Source: an uncultured Bacteroidales bacterium (GTDB taxonomy: Bacteria; Bacteroidota; Bacteroidia; Bacteroidales; UBA3824). Taken from it: 53,790 nt of DNA. The notes below the pieces were generated by a model that made no database searches, was not told the origin of the DNA, and was given only the letters and a program-made list of their open reading frames with translations. The stretch covers positions 1 through 53,790 of the forward strand of contig CAMJWL010000003.1 of the NCBI GenBank assembly GCA_946409405.1, read 5' to 3'. Of the stretch, positions 36,911 through 46,132 are shown piece by piece. Both the position numbers and the translations under genes were made by a program. Position 1 is the first letter of the stretch. Every line of letters begins with the position of its first letter.

Positions 36911-38559
36911 GCCGCGATATACTCGTTGTATCTCGTTATCAGCGCGTTATAAAACATCTTTGCAATAGCGTTTGCGCCGGCTGGATTAAAATGCACAAAA
37001 TCCTTCTCGGCAAGCGGCGGGTCGTGGAAAACCCAATCGGGCATGGTGTTGAGGCCGCCCATAGCCTCGTACATGTCCCAATATGCGCAGTCGTTTTGGA
37101 GGGCGGCAGATTTGAGCAACTCCACCACTGTCGGCAAAATCGGGTAAGTTTCGTACCTGTCCTCCACCTTGATGCTCATGTCGGCGGGACCAATCACGAT
37201 AATCGACACGCCCGGACAAATCCGCCGCAAAAACCTAATCTGCGCCGCAAAATAATTATTGAACGCGCCTACATTATCCTCGTTTAGCCCAGGTATCGCG
37301 TTGCCGCCAAACTGCAATATGATGCACTTGACGTTGAGATCCCTGTACATCGAGCCGAGATGCACACCGTTCATTTTTACGAAAATTGTACCCGAACATC
37401 CGCGCAAAGCCACATTGTCAACCGCCACGCCGCTCAGTCCGTCCATCGCAAATGCGTAAAACTCAGGACTATCCGCGCCCGCAAACTCCATGCGGAAATT
37501 TTCGGGAGTCTGCGCAAAATTCCACGTCTTGACGGCGTAGAAATCGTTTGGCATCAGCGAATCGGCGTACAAAATATGCTCGCCGTCCATCACGCGCACG
37601 CTGCAAGGCTTGGTGTGGTTGCCATAAAACATACGTACCCTCTTGATTGTCTTGGAGTTGCCATATCCGTACTTAAACGGCACAAAATCCAACGAGGCGT
37701 GATAAATCTTTTCGGGTACGGCAGGTTTTGGCGGCACATAGTCGGGGATTTTTGGGATTGCAACAGAATCCGCAGATGCCACCGCCGCAGAATCCGAGTC
37801 GGAAGGCTGCGATATTTGCGGCGAAAGTTTTGGCTCTTCCTTGGGCGGCAGGTTTACAATCGGCGAAAACTTGCCAAACGCCGCCAACGCACCATATTTA
37901 GAATGGTGGACGGCGGTGTCGATAAACGGGAAAATCGTGTAACGCTGCCAGTTGCCGGTACAAATCACCTCGCACGGGGCTTTGTAGTCGTAGGCGGTTT
38001 TGGCGGGGATAAGGCCAGGCCCTGAACCGCCAAATTGCTGTTGGAATTTGTAACGGAGATAGCCGCTAATCCTGTCAGCCTCTATCTGCGAATCGCCATA
38101 ATGCAAAATCCGGACTACCTTGGCAAGTTCGTTGGGATTAGTCAAAGCGTCAAAAAGATTTCTAAGGCATCCGATGCCAGACGCGGGGAGTTCCAACGGT
38201 TGGCGGATTTCTTCTACATTGATTGGGCGCGGCTTAAAATTATACACCGACGAATCAAAAGTGGGTACGCCGCTCATATCCGAAACTTGCAATGTTTCAG
38301 TGGGTTGTATGTTAACAACGGTGTCAATTACCACAACCATCCCGTCCTGTCTGTCCTCCTCCACGAGGTCGGGAATAAAGGCGTTGCCAGAGGACGTATT
38401 TTGTAGCAGTCCGTCGTCCCGCCACCATTCTGAGAACCGAGGAAATTGCAACGTCAAATCCTTAGACACACTGATTCCCTCTTTTGGAAATATCGTCATC
38501 AATATCGCCAAAAGCCCCATGACCGCAATCATGAATAGAAGTGTGGCTAACGGTTTCAT
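36901..38559 (-). CDS. Membrane-anchored SGNH hydrolase family protein
   Basis: N-terminal TM; ILHYGDSQIEADRISGYLRYKFQQQFGGSGPG; IIVIGPADMS; DFVHFNPAGAN. Confidence 0.8.
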   Translation of the reverse strand: MKPLATLLFMIAVMGLLAILMTIFPKEGISVSKDLTLQFPRFSEWWRDDGLLQNTSSGNAFIPDLVEEDRQDGMVVVIDTVVNIQPTETLQVSDMSGVPTFDSSVYNFKPRPINVEEIRQPLELPASGIGCLRNLFDALTNPNELAKVVRILHYGDSQIEADRISGYLRYKFQQQFGGSGPGLIPAKTAYDYKAPCEVICTGNWQRYTIFPFIDTAVHHSKYGALAAFGKFSPIVNLPPKEEPKLSPQISQPSDSDSAAVASADSVAIPKIPDYVPPKPAVPEKIYHASLDFVPFKYGYGNSKTIKRVRMFYGNHTKPCSVRVMDGEHILYADSLMPNDFYAVKTWNFAQTPENFRMEFAGADSPEFYAFAMDGLSGVAVDNVALRGCSGTIFVKMNGVHLGSMYRDLNVKCIILQFGGNAIPGLNEDNVGAFNNYFAAQIRFLRRICPGVSIIVIGPADMSIKVEDRYETYPILPTVVELLKSAALQNDCAYWDMYEAMGGLNTMPDWVFHDPPLAEKDFVHFNPAGANAIAKMFYNALITRYNEYIAARK

Positions 38560-38570
38560 CTATTATTTTC

Positions 38571-38640
38571 GATTTGTTGATTTGTTGATTTGTTGATTTG
38601 TTGATTTGTTGATTTGTTGATTTATTGATTTATTGATTTT
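38571..38640. repeat. Octanucleotide microsatellite (GATTTGTT)6(GATTTATT)2
   Basis: Eight consecutive 8-nt units plus a partial unit, ending 12 nt from the SGNH start codon. Confidence 0.96.
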
Positions 38641-38644
38641 CGTT

Positions 38645-38679
38645 TTCCTCGTTCCTCTTTCCTCATTCCTCTCTCCTCA
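38645..38679 (-). repeat. Purine-rich GAGGAA-word array just after the mltD stop
   Basis: Reverse strand: GAGGAGAGAGGAATGAGGAAAGAGGAACGAGGAAAA. Confidence 0.85.
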
Positions 38680-38684
38680 ACAAA

Positions 38685-40331
38685 TCACTTTTTCCTAATC
38701 TTAATCACCTGTCCGATTTGCAATCTGCGCACGTCGTTGGCTGTGAAACCGTTGATAGTCATAATGTCCTTGTCTGAAATGCCAGGATAATGCGCCGCGA
38801 TGCTACTCAAATTGTCGCCCTTGCGGATGGTGTAATACTCAAATTTTGGGTCGAGGTCTTTGCCCGCCGCCTTGCTTGTCTGCACAATTTGGTTGCTCTT
38901 CATCGACTGTTTTTGCTCAAAAGTCATGTTGTCGACGTTCTTGTAAGAATTGAGGCGTTTGGTGGGGACATATACTGTTATCTTCTGACCTACGTTGATG
39001 CGGTTGCCAGACACGTTGTTCCAACACTTGACCTTGCTGACCGAAACGTCGTACCAGTTGGCAATGAAACCAAACGTATCTCCCTGTTTTACAGTATATA
39101 CCAACTTCGACGTACCTGCGGGGACGGAGTTGTCGCACGGTTCGGGTTCATAATAACGGCTCGATGTGGAAGTGCGCGTAGTGGCTTGTTTGACGTATGC
39201 CTGGGCGTTGACCGGCGCAAAGAAAATAGAATCTTGGTAAGCATAAATTTCCTTTTCCTGAGCCGCAAACCTCACCGAAAAATCAGCGGGCAGCCTCAAC
39301 GCCGACGGTTTGATGTCGCCAGGGATGATGTCTTTCTTGTACTGAGGGTTGAGTTCGCGCAATTCGTCAATAGAAATGCCAAGTACGCCCGACACTTGTC
39401 CGAAATGCAACTTATTGGTAATCATCACAGTATCAGAATATACAGGCATACTTACGTCGATGGGCTGGTAGCCGTGCGCGGCATAATTGTTCATTATGTA
39501 ATTGACGCTGATAAACGCCGGCACGTATCCGCGAGTTTCCTTGGGCAACCACGGGTAAATCTCCCAAAAATCGGTCTTGCCGCCGGAGCGACGTATCGCC
39601 TTGTTGACGTTGCCAGGGCCGCAGTTGTAGGCGGCAATCACGAGTGCCCAGTCGCCGTACATCGCGTACATGTCTTTGAGCAACCTTGCGGCGGCGATGG
39701 TCTCCTTGTCGGGGTCGCGACGCTCGTCAACGAGAGTGGTAACTTGGAGGTCGTACATCTTGCCCGTGCCGTACATAAACTGCCACAATCCAGTTGCGCC
39801 CGCCCTCGACACGGCGCGGGGATTGAGAGCCGATTCCACAACGGTCAGATATTTCAATTCCAACGGGATGCCGTATTGGTCGAGAACTTCCTCAATCCTC
39901 GGAAAATAATATTTTGACAATCCTAAAATAGTGGGAATCAACATCTTGCCGCGACGGATATACATCTCTATCCAGTCCTTGACCTTCTGATTATAGACGA
40001 GCGGGAAAGTTGTGGGGATTTTTTTGAGAGCCGCCTCGTAGATAGAATCCGAGAAAAATACCGGCGTTCCTTCGCTCTCTATGGTTCGCGAATTTTCGGC
40101 GGTGTTAAGGGAGTTTTTCACATACCAAAGCGACATCAGGCTGTCGATGCCGTCGTTCACCTGACTTTCCTCCGTAGCCAGTTCGGAGGGCGTATTGCTC
40201 ACGAGCGGTGCAAAAGTGGTGTCTGCCGCCTCGTCGTCGTTGTATTCGGGGGCGGGAGCCATCGGGTCGGGTTCCTGCGCCGATGCCACGCCTATTCCAA
40301 TGCTCAGTAATGTCAGAAATATCTTTTTCAT
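38685..40331 (-). CDS. mltD: MltD-like membrane-bound lytic transglycosylase with LysM repeats
   Basis: ESALNPRAVSRAGATGLWQFMYGTGKMYDL (SLT), YNCGPGNVNKAI, LysM YTVKQGDTFGFIANWYDVSVSKVKCWN and YYTIRKGDNLSSIAAHY. Confidence 0.92.
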   Translation of the reverse strand: MKKIFLTLLSIGIGVASAQEPDPMAPAPEYNDDEAADTTFAPLVSNTPSELATEESQVNDGIDSLMSLWYVKNSLNTAENSRTIESEGTPVFFSDSIYEAALKKIPTTFPLVYNQKVKDWIEMYIRRGKMLIPTILGLSKYYFPRIEEVLDQYGIPLELKYLTVVESALNPRAVSRAGATGLWQFMYGTGKMYDLQVTTLVDERRDPDKETIAAARLLKDMYAMYGDWALVIAAYNCGPGNVNKAIRRSGGKTDFWEIYPWLPKETRGYVPAFISVNYIMNNYAAHGYQPIDVSMPVYSDTVMITNKLHFGQVSGVLGISIDELRELNPQYKKDIIPGDIKPSALRLPADFSVRFAAQEKEIYAYQDSIFFAPVNAQAYVKQATTRTSTSSRYYEPEPCDNSVPAGTSKLVYTVKQGDTFGFIANWYDVSVSKVKCWNNVSGNRINVGQKITVYVPTKRLNSYKNVDNMTFEQKQSMKSNQIVQTSKAAGKDLDPKFEYYTIRKGDNLSSIAAHYPGISDKDIMTINGFTANDVRRLQIGQVIKIRKK

Positions 40332-40341
40332 AATTTGTTAA

Positions 40342-41061
40342 TCAAAATGTTATCACAATCCTCGCCCCGAAAGCCGGCTTGACGCAGCCAATAAAATTTT
40401 CGGAGGCGAATGGCTCCACCCGCAGCGCGATGTCCTCGCTCACATTATAATCGTATAGGTGCGCGTCCACCACGGCGTCGAATATATTCATCATATATAC
40501 CAAAAACATGCCAAGATAGCATAAGTCCCTATAACGGCGGTACTTACGCATGTATCGTACAATATCGTTTTCGGTGGTAAGCCCATAGAAAGATTTGCCG
40601 GTGTAGGTGGAGTCGCCGTTCATCTGCGCGAGGAGGTAACGCTCGTCGTTTTTCAGTTGTTTGTAACGGACATTATAAAACTGCGACACATATATCAACG
40701 TGCCAAAACCGCCGTAGATAATCGGCACTTTCCAATATTGACCGTTATAGACCTGTCCCGCGCCCGGCACTGCAAACGACAGCCAGCCAGCGAGTTTTGG
40801 ATTTTTGGTGATTTCTTTTACAGAATCCTCCTCGGCAACAAGTGTGCTGTCGTTGAGCAACTGATAGTTTGCGCCTTCGTCCACACTAAAACGCCCCGGC
40901 ATAGTGTCCACCCTGCCCTCGCGGTATCCTTGCTGCACGGCAGGGTCGTCGAGGTCTGGCTGTTCGGCATCCGGCTCTTGCGCCGTGGCAACGTTGATAA
41001 TCCCCGTCAAAACCAATAAAAAGGCTGTTAAAATTATCTTTTGGACGGTCATACGGCACAC
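40342..41061 (-). CDS. DUF5683 family protein
   Basis: KLAGWLSFAVPGAGQVYNGQYWKVPIIYGGFGTLIY; between parB and mltD. Confidence 0.85.
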   Translation of the reverse strand: MCRMTVQKIILTAFLLVLTGIINVATAQEPDAEQPDLDDPAVQQGYREGRVDTMPGRFSVDEGANYQLLNDSTLVAEEDSVKEITKNPKLAGWLSFAVPGAGQVYNGQYWKVPIIYGGFGTLIYVSQFYNVRYKQLKNDERYLLAQMNGDSTYTGKSFYGLTTENDIVRYMRKYRRYRDLCYLGMFLVYMMNIFDAVVDAHLYDYNVSEDIALRVEPFASENFIGCVKPAFGARIVITF

Positions 41062-41063
41062 TA

Positions 41064-42029
41064 TTATAATTGGATGTTGTTGAGCATGCCCACAATCTTC
41101 TCGTAATCTTCGGGCGATTTGAGGTTGAAGGTGAGTTTGTAAGTGCCTTTGCTGTCGAGTTTTAGGTCAACCGGCACGCTGAATTTCTTGGTGAAGTCCT
41201 TTTTGAGTTGCTTTTGGTCGTCGGAGAGTTTGGGACGCGCCGCCTTCACCATCAGTTTCTTGTCGTCGGGGTTTTCGCCAGGGTTTTCGTCGGTAGGTTC
41301 GTCGGATGTCTCCTTCTGTTCGAGTTCAAAGATGTAGCCGTCGGGGTCTTTTACAAGCATCTCCACCTGACGAGCCGAAAGACCGTAGTTCAATACTTTT
41401 TGGAAGAGGTCGAGTTGCAGGTCAGGGTCGTCAAGGCTGATGAGCGGACGTATCTGCCCCTCGGTAATCACCTTGTTGCGCAATGCCGCCTGCATCTGGT
41501 CGGGCAGACGGAGCAATCGGAGCGAATTTGCAATGGTGCTGCGACCCTTGCCAAGCCTCGTGCTGAGTTCCTCCTGCGTCAGATGGCACTCCTCGATAAG
41601 GCGGTTGTATGTGATTGCAACTTCTATCGAATTGAGGTCTTCGCGCTGGATGTTCTCCACGAGAGCCATCTGCAACGCCACACTGTCGTCCGCCTCGGTG
41701 ATGTACGCCGGCACCTCGGTAAGACCCGCAATCTTCGACGCACGGTAACGCCGCTCGCCCGAAATGATTTCGTACTTGTCGTCCTTCATGCGGAGCGTGA
41801 GCGGCTGTATGATACCCAAAGTCTTGATAGACTCGGCAAGTTCGTTGATGGCGTTTTCGTCGAAATCCGTGCGGGGCTGCGTGGGATTTGGCACAATGGA
41901 ATCGATGGCAATCAGGGCGATGCTGCCCGTATTGACCACCTCCTCCGGCTGATTGTTCTCAAAAGTCTTGTTGTCCTGAATAAGGAAGTCCAAACCTCTG
42001 TTGAGACCGCCTATCTTTCCTTTTGCCAT
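41064..42029 (-). CDS. parB: Chromosome-partitioning protein ParB
   Basis: GLNRGLDFLI, IVPNPTQPRTDFDENAINELAESIKTLGIIQPLTLR, GERRYRASKIAGL. Confidence 0.96.
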   Translation of the reverse strand: MAKGKIGGLNRGLDFLIQDNKTFENNQPEEVVNTGSIALIAIDSIVPNPTQPRTDFDENAINELAESIKTLGIIQPLTLRMKDDKYEIISGERRYRASKIAGLTEVPAYITEADDSVALQMALVENIQREDLNSIEVAITYNRLIEECHLTQEELSTRLGKGRSTIANSLRLLRLPDQMQAALRNKVITEGQIRPLISLDDPDLQLDLFQKVLNYGLSARQVEMLVKDPDGYIFELEQKETSDEPTDENPGENPDDKKLMVKAARPKLSDDQKQLKKDFTKKFSVPVDLKLDSKGTYKLTFNLKSPEDYEKIVGMLNNIQL

Positions 42030-42130
42030 GGGTCTTTGAGTTTAAAGTTGATAGATTAAAGTTTCTAAGTTGATAGATTAAAGATTAAAGTTGAATGATT
42101 AAAGTTGAATGATTAACGATTCAAGATTCA
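42030..42130. repeat. Direct repeats AGTTGATAGATTAAAG / AAAGTTGAATGATTAA between parA and parB
   Basis: Two AGTTGATAGATTAAAG and two AAAGTTGAATGATTAA units in ~100 bp. Confidence 0.85.
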
Positions 42131-42133
42131 ATC

Positions 42134-42910
42134 CTATTTTGCCAATGCAGCATCCTTTTCGAGGATTTCTTTGGCAAGGTTGAGGTAGTTGACAGCACCG
42201 TTGGACGCGGCGTCGTACTCTATTACCGGCTTGCCGTATGACGGTGCCTCCGAGAGACGGATATTCCTCAGAATCAACGTCTTGAACACCATATCCTGGA
42301 AGTGTTGGCGCACCTGATCCACCACCTGGTTGGAGAGGCGGAGGCGGCTGTCGTACATGGTGAGGAGGAAGCCTTCAATCTGCAATTCGGGATTGAGCCT
42401 TGCCTGAATCATCTTGACGGTGTTGAGGAGTTTGCCGAGGCCTTCGAGCGCAAAGTATTCGCACTGCACGGGGATAATCACTGCGTCGGCGGCTGTGAGG
42501 GCGTTGACGGTGAGGAGTCCCAACGACGGCGAACAGTCGATGATGATGTAGTCGTACATGTCGCGCACCTTCGAGATAAAGTTTTTGAGCCTGTACTCGC
42601 GGCTTTCGACGTTGAGCAACTCAATCTCCGCGCCCACGAGGTCGATGTGCGAAGGCACGATGTCGAGGCCGTCCGTGCCGGTCTTCAAGATGATGTCCTT
42701 AGGCTCCACATCGTCCGTGAGGGCATCGTAGATGCTTTTTTCGATGGATCTCAACTCAAAGCCGAGACCCGACGTGCAGTTGGCCTGCGGGTCGGCGTCG
42801 ATGAGCAAAATCTTCTTCTCCGAAATCGCAAGCGACGCTCCGAGGTTGATTGACGTTGTAGTCTTGCCAACTCCACCTTTTTGGTTGGCTATTGCAAATA
42901 CTCTTGACAT
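42134..42910 (-). CDS. parA: Chromosome-partitioning ATPase ParA/Soj
   Basis: MSRVFAIANQKGGVGKTTTSINLGASLA Walker A; LIDADPQANCTSGLG. Confidence 0.97.
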   Translation of the reverse strand: MSRVFAIANQKGGVGKTTTSINLGASLAISEKKILLIDADPQANCTSGLGFELRSIEKSIYDALTDDVEPKDIILKTGTDGLDIVPSHIDLVGAEIELLNVESREYRLKNFISKVRDMYDYIIIDCSPSLGLLTVNALTAADAVIIPVQCEYFALEGLGKLLNTVKMIQARLNPELQIEGFLLTMYDSRLRLSNQVVDQVRQHFQDMVFKTLILRNIRLSEAPSYGKPVIEYDAASNGAVNYLNLAKEILEKDAALAK

Positions 42911-42975
42911 ATTATTAAGTATAATGTATTTCTAATCACAATGCGATAGAATCACTGACTGATTCTTTCAGCGTA

Positions 42976-42983
42976 CAAAGGTA
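42976..42983 (-). promoter_or_regulatory. -7 element TACCTTTG upstream of parA
   Basis: Reverse complement of CAAAGGTA; no clear TTTG at -33. Confidence 0.5.
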
Positions 42984-43128
42984 ATAATTTTTTTCGCAAA
43001 AGTCATAGTGTTTCACGGAAAATTTACATTGCCTTAACGTGAAAAATGTTAGTTATGAGGGTTATCAACATATTAAGGTGTTGATTGACAGCGGATTGAG
43101 CAAAATGCAAAAAATTTTTTGGTTCGTC

Positions 43129-43746
43129 TTAAAACTTGAAACCTACGCTGACCACCGTCATCGAATTGTAATCCAACTTCACCGTGCGGTTTTTGCTGAT
43201 GTTGTAGTCGAAACGGCAGACACCTACCGACAACGTCCACGAATGACCCGTTTCGCGCAGCCGGTAACTTATCCCGACGTTTGCGCTCTTGAAACTTGTG
43301 GATCTTTCGTTTAACGCCTTAGATATCTTAAATAGGAACACTGGTGAAAGCATCCGTTTGGGCAATACGCTGTATCTCAGCAACATAGAGATGTTAAAAT
43401 ACATTTTGTCCACACCATGTTGGTCATAGACTATTTGTGTGGACACTTTGCCCGTTTCCTTGCCCGTCTCCACTTCTTCCTCGTGCGTAATTTCCTCCCT
43501 GAACGCATACATCCCACCAATACCGACGCCATAAAAAAGGTGTTCGCTGGCAAAATTGATGCCGCCGTTAATGCCGAATCCATAGACTCCGACATCGCCA
43601 ATGGTGGTCTCGGCATCCAAAATTGCGCTCCACGTACAGAAATTTGGCGTGAAGGTGGTGTCGAGGTCGTCGTCATAGTCATCTTCCTGCGCGACGGCGG
43701 GAAGGGCAACAAATACAATTAATATAAAAAAAAATATTTTTTTCAT
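43129..43746 (-). CDS. Outer-membrane beta-barrel-like secreted protein
   Basis: Signal peptide MKKIFFFILIVFVALPAVAQE; alternating aromatic/glycine strands; C-terminal VVSVGFKF. Confidence 0.55.
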   Translation of the reverse strand: MKKIFFFILIVFVALPAVAQEDDYDDDLDTTFTPNFCTWSAILDAETTIGDVGVYGFGINGGINFASEHLFYGVGIGGMYAFREEITHEEEVETGKETGKVSTQIVYDQHGVDKMYFNISMLLRYSVLPKRMLSPVFLFKISKALNERSTSFKSANVGISYRLRETGHSWTLSVGVCRFDYNISKNRTVKLDYNSMTVVSVGFKF

Positions 43747-43895
43747 GACACACCGTATTTAATTATCTGCAAAAGTACAAAATTAAAATGATTTTGAGAA
43801 AAATTTTTCTGCCGATAAAATAATTTCATTTAAACTTTTTCTTATTTTTTTCGTCAATTATTTGTAAATTTGCATCGAAAACTACATCATCAAAT

Positions 43896-44747
43896 ATGAG
43901 AATTATTGAAAATCAAGAGTTTGGCGGCGAGCGTCCGTTGTATCGTGCGGCGGATACAACGCTGAGAAACGTTACAATACACGTGGGCGAATCGGCGTTG
44001 AAGGAGACGCGAAACATCACCGCCATCGACTGCACTTTTGAAGGCAAATATCCGTTTTGGATAACGGACGGATTCAACGTGCAGCACTGCCGTTTTACAC
44101 CCGGAGCGCGGGCGGCGTTGTGGTATTCCAACGACCTTGTGATGACCGATTCCATCATCGACGCGCCCAAGATGTTTCGCGACAGCCGACGCCTCCACCT
44201 CCAAAACGTGCAACTCACCGACGCGCAGGAGACTTTTTGGCACTGCGACGACATCACGATAGACAATGTGCAGACCAACAATGCGCCGTACATCTTTATG
44301 CACTGCAACAACGTGAAAATCAGCAATTACACCCAAAACGGCAACTATGGGTTCCAATACTGCAAAAACATCGAAATCCGCAATTCAAAGATTTACTCGA
44401 AGGACGCATTTTGGAACAGCGAAAACATCACCGTCTATGATTCGGAAATCATTGGCGAATACCTCGCTTGGCACAGCAAAAATGTCCGCCTTGTCAATTG
44501 CTTAATCGGTGAGACACAGCCACTTTGCTACTGCGACAACCTTGTGTTGGAAAATTGCCGTCTGCGCGAGGATGCCGACTTGGCTTTTGAATATTCGGAG
44601 GTCAATGCCACCATCAACGGCCATATCACAAGCATCAAAAACCCCCGCACAGGCATCATAAAAGCGGATTCCGTCGGCGCAATCATCATCGACGAAAACA
44701 TCAAACCGCCCGCCGATTGTGTGATAACGACAACGACAAACGCCTGA
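43896..44747 (+). CDS. DUF3737 family right-handed beta-helix protein
   Basis: MRIIENQEFGGERPLYRAADTTLRNVTIHVGESALKETRNI and many NITIDNVQ/NIEIRNSKIY turns. Confidence 0.88.
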   Translation: MRIIENQEFGGERPLYRAADTTLRNVTIHVGESALKETRNITAIDCTFEGKYPFWITDGFNVQHCRFTPGARAALWYSNDLVMTDSIIDAPKMFRDSRRLHLQNVQLTDAQETFWHCDDITIDNVQTNNAPYIFMHCNNVKISNYTQNGNYGFQYCKNIEIRNSKIYSKDAFWNSENITVYDSEIIGEYLAWHSKNVRLVNCLIGETQPLCYCDNLVLENCRLREDADLAFEYSEVNATINGHITSIKNPRTGIIKADSVGAIIIDENIKPPADCVITTTTNA

Positions 44748-44770
44748 CGGCGTTTGCTATTTTTTTTTAA
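44738..44770 (+). terminator. Intrinsic terminator overlapping the DUF3737 stop codon
   Basis: CAAACGCC-TGAC-GGCGTTTG stem followed by CTATTTTTTTTT; stop TGA lies in the loop. Confidence 0.8.
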
Positions 44771-44955
44771 ACGAAAATTACCGTCAATTTTATAAAAATT
44801 ACCGTCAATTTTTTTGTTAATTGTAATAAAAATTATCGTCAATTTTTTTTTGTTATTAGCGAAAAATTGACGATAATTGACGAATAAATTCACGGTAATT
44901 TTCGTTTCTAAAAAACAACTGCCGCAAGGCAGTTACAAACAACAAATTAACGTTT
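44770..44955 (+). repeat. Intergenic composite element copy C (DUF3737/patB)
   Basis: AACGAAAATTACCGTCAATT ... AAATTCACGGTAATTTTCGTTT arms, inner CGTCAATT words, perfect hairpin AACTGCC-GCAA-GGCAGTT at 44917-44934. Confidence 0.78.
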
Positions 44956-44963
44956 AGAAAAAA

Positions 44964-46127
44964 ATGAATTTTGACGAGAAAGTAATACGCAGAAATACCA
45001 ACTGTTACAAGTGGGACGTGCAGGACGACCCCGATTTGATTCCAATGTGGATAGCCGATATGGATTTCAGGACGGCTGAACCGATTGTCGAGGCGTTGCA
45101 GCGGAGAGTGTCGCACGGAGTGTTTGGCTATACCAAAGTGCCAAAAGAATACTTCGAGGCGGTGTGCCAATGGTTTGAAAATCAGCACGGTTGGCACATC
45201 GAACCCAAGGAAATCATTTACACCATCGGCGTTGTGCCGGCAATTTCGGCAATCATCAAAGCCGTTACGATGCCGGGCGAAAAAGTCCTGATGACCACGC
45301 CGGTCTATAACTGTTTTTTCTCCTCAATCCGCAACAACGGTTGCCAAGTGGCGGCATCAACTCTCAAAGCCGACAAAAATGGTCGCTACTCGATTGATTT
45401 TGAGGATTTTGAGGCGCAATGTCAAGACCCGAAGACCCGTGTATTTTTGCTCTGCAATCCGCACAACCCCACGTCGAGGGTTTGGACCAAGGACGAACTC
45501 ACACGGATGGCGCAGATTTGCAAGGAAAACGACGTTTTCATCATCTCCGACGAAATCCATTGCGAAATAATGATGCCCGGATTCCAATACACGCCGTTTG
45601 GCACGTTAGACGAGTCTGTTACAGGCAATTACGCCGTCTGCACCTCGCCGTCCAAGGCGTTCAACATCGCCGGTCTGCAAAACGCAAACATCATTTGCCA
45701 CTGCCCAAAGACCCGCCGCAAAATCGACCGCGCAATCAATATCAACGAAGTTTGCGACGTGAATCCTTTTGGCGTAATAGCCCTGATGACCGCCTACACC
45801 GACCCGCGCTGCAAAGAGTGGCTCGACAATCTCAATAATTATATCTACCATAATTATTTGGCAGCCAAGGAAATAATCTCACAAAAGATACCTTCCGCCA
45901 CCATCACTCCGCAGGAAGGTACGTACCTGATGTGGGTCAATTTCCACAACCTCATCAACAACGCACACAACGCCGAACACGCTATGATACAAGATGCCAA
46001 AGTGTGGATTAACGCCGGCACACTCTACGGCGACGACGGCGAACATTGTATGAGAATCAATTTGGCGACGCAACGGGAGAGAGTTGTAGAAGGCGTGGAG
46101 AGAGTGTGTGAGTATTTGGCGAAGTAA
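44964..46127 (+). CDS. patB: PatB/MalY-type PLP-dependent C-S lyase/aminotransferase
   Basis: PMWIADMDFRTAEPIVEALQRRVSHGVFGYT, CNPHNPTSRVWTKDEL, ISDEIHCEIMMPG, SPSKAFNIAGLQNANI. Confidence 0.93.
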   Translation: MNFDEKVIRRNTNCYKWDVQDDPDLIPMWIADMDFRTAEPIVEALQRRVSHGVFGYTKVPKEYFEAVCQWFENQHGWHIEPKEIIYTIGVVPAISAIIKAVTMPGEKVLMTTPVYNCFFSSIRNNGCQVAASTLKADKNGRYSIDFEDFEAQCQDPKTRVFLLCNPHNPTSRVWTKDELTRMAQICKENDVFIISDEIHCEIMMPGFQYTPFGTLDESVTGNYAVCTSPSKAFNIAGLQNANIICHCPKTRRKIDRAININEVCDVNPFGVIALMTAYTDPRCKEWLDNLNNYIYHNYLAAKEIISQKIPSATITPQEGTYLMWVNFHNLINNAHNAEHAMIQDAKVWINAGTLYGDDGEHCMRINLATQRERVVEGVERVCEYLAK

Positions 46128-46132
46128 TCAAT

